Source of the DNA: Cricetomys ansorgei
Taxonomy: Eukaryota; Chordata; Mammalia; Rodentia; Nesomyidae
Assembly: GCA_026225945.1 (NCBI GenBank)
Contig: JAMJFZ010001871.1
Span: forward strand, 653,001-717,000
Length of the DNA: 64,000 nt
Direction: 5' to 3'
A program made the translations under genes and the position numbers. This document shows positions 61,452-64,000 of the stretch, in pieces. Numbering within the stretch: position 1 is the first letter of the stretch; each line of letters opens with the position of its first letter. The notes under the pieces were generated by a model that saw only the letters and a program-made list of their open reading frames with translations, was not told the origin of the DNA and searched no databases.

Positions 61452-61633
61452 TTTTTCTTTTTTCTTTCTTTTTCTTTTTTGGTTTTTTGAAACAGGGGTT
61501 TCTCTCTGCTATAACTCTGACTTTCCTGTACTGGAACTCACTCAGTAGACCAGGCTGGGCTCGAACTCACAGAGATCTGCCTGCCTCTGCTTCCAGAGTG
61601 CTGGGATTAAAGGCGTGTGCCACTGCCAAGCAC
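61452..61633 (-). mobile_element. B1 SINE, near full length
   Basis: A T-rich start, ctcagtagaccaggctggg, gaactcacagagatctgcc and gtgctgggattaaaggcgtg, ending gccactgccaagcac. The order and length fit B1. Confidence 0.93.
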
Positions 61634-61909
61634 AGGATGATATTTTAATTATAGTTTCTCTACCCTGCTGTTATCTTCCCTGCTTTGCCTTGTTACTTTA
61701 TTTTCACTTAGGCTTGCCTACACGATTTGCAAAGTTAGTGTACATGTTTCTTAATCTCTCTTCACAGTACATTATTCAGGTTATTTTTTTAACATTGCCA
61801 AAAACCTGATTGACTGCATTTTACATTTTTAAAAGTCTCAAAATAAAGTATTCATTGCTATTTGGTTTATATATTAGTATTTTGGAATACTAAATCTCTT
61901 CTTATCCAT

Positions 61910-61945
61910 CTCCTCTCTTTTTCTCTCTCTCTCTCTTCTTTCTAT

Positions 61946-61975
<30 letters not shown>
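61910..61975. repeat. TC then CA microsatellite
   Basis: CTCT steps then a pure AC run (about 61949-61975). Confidence 0.92.
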
Positions 61976-61976
<1 letters not shown>

Positions 61977-61978
61977 GT

Positions 61979-62130
61979 CTGGTGTGATAGTGCTTGCCTG
62001 TACTCTTAGCACTTGCAAGTTAAGGTAGGAAAAAAAAAATGTTTGAGGTTGGCATGGGCCATGGTCCAAGTGGTAAGCTTCTATCTCTGTTTGTCTCTCT
62101 GTCTCTCTCTGTCTCTCTGTCTCTCTCTAA
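61979..62130 (+). mobile_element. B1-like SINE fragment with TCTC array
   Basis: tctggtgtgatagtgcttgc and ctcttagcacttgcaag match the left half of a sense B1. It is followed by a GTCTCTCT array (about 62082-62128). Highly diverged. Confidence 0.6.
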
Positions 62131-62141
62131 CAATTACAAAA

Positions 62142-62205
62142 TGGCTGTGAATGTAACTCTGTAGTAGAGTGGTTATCTAGCATTTGCAGCATACCTAAGA
62201 GACAG
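62142..62205 (+). mobile_element. ID/B4-head SINE fragment
   Basis: ggctgtgaatgtaactctg and tggttatctagcatttgcag match the tRNA-Ala-derived head. Confidence 0.6.
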
Positions 62206-62880
62206 ATTAACTCCTATTACTGCTTTAGGACATTTAGCAATAATGACTTAAACAATCAGATGTTCAAAGATAATGATTCAGTCCAAGTGTAGCATTTCTT
62301 TAGGCAAAATCCAGTAAGGTATTCACCAGGTGACAAGACCTCTTTCCATGGTAACGATTCTAATGGCGTCAAGGTTGCTGATGCCATATGAATTCATATG
62401 AAAAATAAGGGATATGGGTATATGAAGTACTGCATTAGAGGGTTTATCTGTTAATGGATCAAGAATGGAAACGACAGACACCAACTCAACATGAATTAAC
62501 TTCACCAGAATTTCACAACTGACTGATGAATGTTATTTCATTTGTGCCAAGAGAAAGAGAAACGATTTGGGGCAAGAGAAGTAGCCAGTCTCTGCTATGA
62601 TGACAAAACAGATGTTTGTAACCTAAATGTTGCTAAAACATGGCCCCCTTGTATATCTTAAAAACACGGTTTTCATTTAAATCTTAACATATACGATATT
62701 AACATTTTTCTGACACTTGGGTGCTATCCATAGACCCCATCTATTATAATAAATTCAAGAGAAGAAAAAGAACAAATATTTCAGTGGATTTGCTTCTTTA
62801 TTTATAATCTTAAAATTAAATTTACTTTAAATCTATTCTCATTTTTAATTATGTACGTAGTCATAATGTACAGCAGTACA

Positions 62881-62883
<3 letters not shown>
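62206..62883. other. No recognised feature
   Basis: AT-rich; no gene or nameable repeat seen. Confidence 0.5.

Positions 62884-62918
<35 letters not shown>
62884..62918. repeat. TG microsatellite, pure
   Basis: 35 bases of uninterrupted TG. Confidence 0.97.
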
Positions 62919-62920
<2 letters not shown>

Positions 62921-64000
62921 ACATCTTGAAGTGGTTAAACCAAGCTAATTAACCTCTACCTTCCCTCTTTCCCTGTTTTGTGCTCCATTACATGACATTT
63001 GTATGTTCTTAGCCTCAGACTAGTCACTTTACTAATTGCTCACGAAGTTGTTTTAAAGGTTGGATTATAAAAATCTATTATTTTCTAAGCGCTATTCATT
63101 CAGAAAATATTTCTACATGTAGACATTTGTATCCATATGGTGATGTCTAGCTGGAAAAGCAGGAGAAGATTAATAATTCAAGCTTTTAAAAAAGAGCGAG
63201 AAAACACGGAGCCAGGAAGCTAAATTATTCAGCTTGGCTTCTACAGCGATCTGATCCACAGGCTTTTACTATTTCACGTTTCCTGTGTTGACATTGCCTA
63301 ATGCCCTCATTGGCTTTGGCTTATCAAATATTTGCATGCGCATAAAGACGTTACAGGCTGTGAGAACGTAAAGCAATTGAGATAATTTTGGTTGGTTATT
63401 ATTGCATGTTCAGTGCGTTGATTCTGAGAATAACACGGTGTTTCAATAAATCATAGAGCAAACTCCAACGTATTATAAATAAATCTATGAAATTTCTGGT
63501 ATTTCATAACGTTCTTTTTCTCACAAAGCTATTTTCTTAAGAGAATATGCTTTCTACCGAATCCTAGAGCTTGCCATGAAAGTGATGTATCTAGCCCATG
63601 CATCTGATTGTGTTACTTCTCTGCATAGAATCTTTTATTAGCTCTTCATGATGGCAGAGTGACAGGTGGCCTCTATCACCCTGACACCTGACAGTCCACC
63701 TCGCATGTTATATGCCACTAGTATTCAATTACTTAAAAATCAGAACCAGTATTTTGTTGAGCCTCTGCTACTTTTCATTCTGCTGTATTTGAAACCCCCA
63801 GTCCACCTGACATACTTTCTAATTCCCACTGATCTCCCACAGAAGTTTTATTGTATGCTCCTCTTCACATAGGTAGGATATTTCCTTGTAAGCATGTTCC
63901 CTGTGCAAAACATCATACTGCTTTGAAGTTGCTTTTGAATGTACGCATTGTCCTAGACTACAAGCTCTTAAAGTTTAGCACAGGGTCATCGCATTATTAT
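62919..64000. other. Unique sequence with a CpG-retaining stretch at 63180-63560
   Basis: I recognise no repeat. Twelve CpGs fall between 63197 and 63559 in otherwise CpG-poor DNA. An octamer-type ATTTGCAT (63330-63337) overlaps the palindrome ATGCGCAT (63336-63343). It could be a conserved non-coding element; this is inference, not shown by alignment. Confidence 0.35.

Overview
This window looks like chromosomal DNA from a murid or cricetid rodent, most likely mouse or a close relative. Three things point there. SINEs with B1, B2/B3 and ID/B4 architecture are scattered on both strands. There are many L1 3' ends with rodent Lx-type 3' UTRs. Long CA/TG, GATA and CT microsatellites are frequent. 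The DNA is AT-rich and CpG-poor by eye. I could not place it on a chromosome or settle the species: none of the B1 copies carries the variant typical of young Mus B1s, and no clear young rat ID element is present.

No protein-coding gene, exon chain, tRNA, rRNA or other functional RNA gene could be supported. The longest open frames are microsatellite translations or lie in repeats or unremarkable unique sequence. The window is best read as a gene desert or the inside of a large intron.

Layout: 1-10 kb has a B2/B3 SINE, an old L1, and an Lx L1 interrupted by an unidentified LTR-like element with internal tandem repeats, then more SINEs. At 10-19 kb there is a full-length MER20 DNA transposon, several Lx L1 pieces, a MIR, a nine-unit minisatellite and an LTR carrying a B1. 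At 19-27 kb there is mostly unique sequence, one Lx L1, a cluster of MaLR-type LTRs and an old L1. At 27-36 kb there are microsatellites, SINEs, a long minus-strand Lx L1, a MIR and a unique stretch (35.1-35.6 kb) with the look of a conserved non-coding element. At 36-46 kb there are SINEs, a pair of homologous 160-180 bp segments 2.2 kb apart, old L1 pieces and a pair of about 350-bp direct repeats resembling the LTRs of an old retroviral element. At 46-64 kb there are two Lx L1 3' ends flanking an LTR, a 5'-inverted (twin-primed) L1 with visible target-site duplications at 53.4-55.1 kb, an old L1 split by a dimeric SINE, B1s, and a CpG-retaining unique segment near 63.2-63.5 kb.

The order of insertion can be read in places: old L1M, MIR and MER20 copies form the oldest layer, Lx L1s and MaLR LTRs lie over them, and SINEs interrupt both. 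I found no previously undescribed biological system. The most informative items are the twin-primed L1, the intact MER20, the two homologous pairs, and the candidate conserved segments. All repeat family names come from recognising consensus-like stretches, not from a database search.
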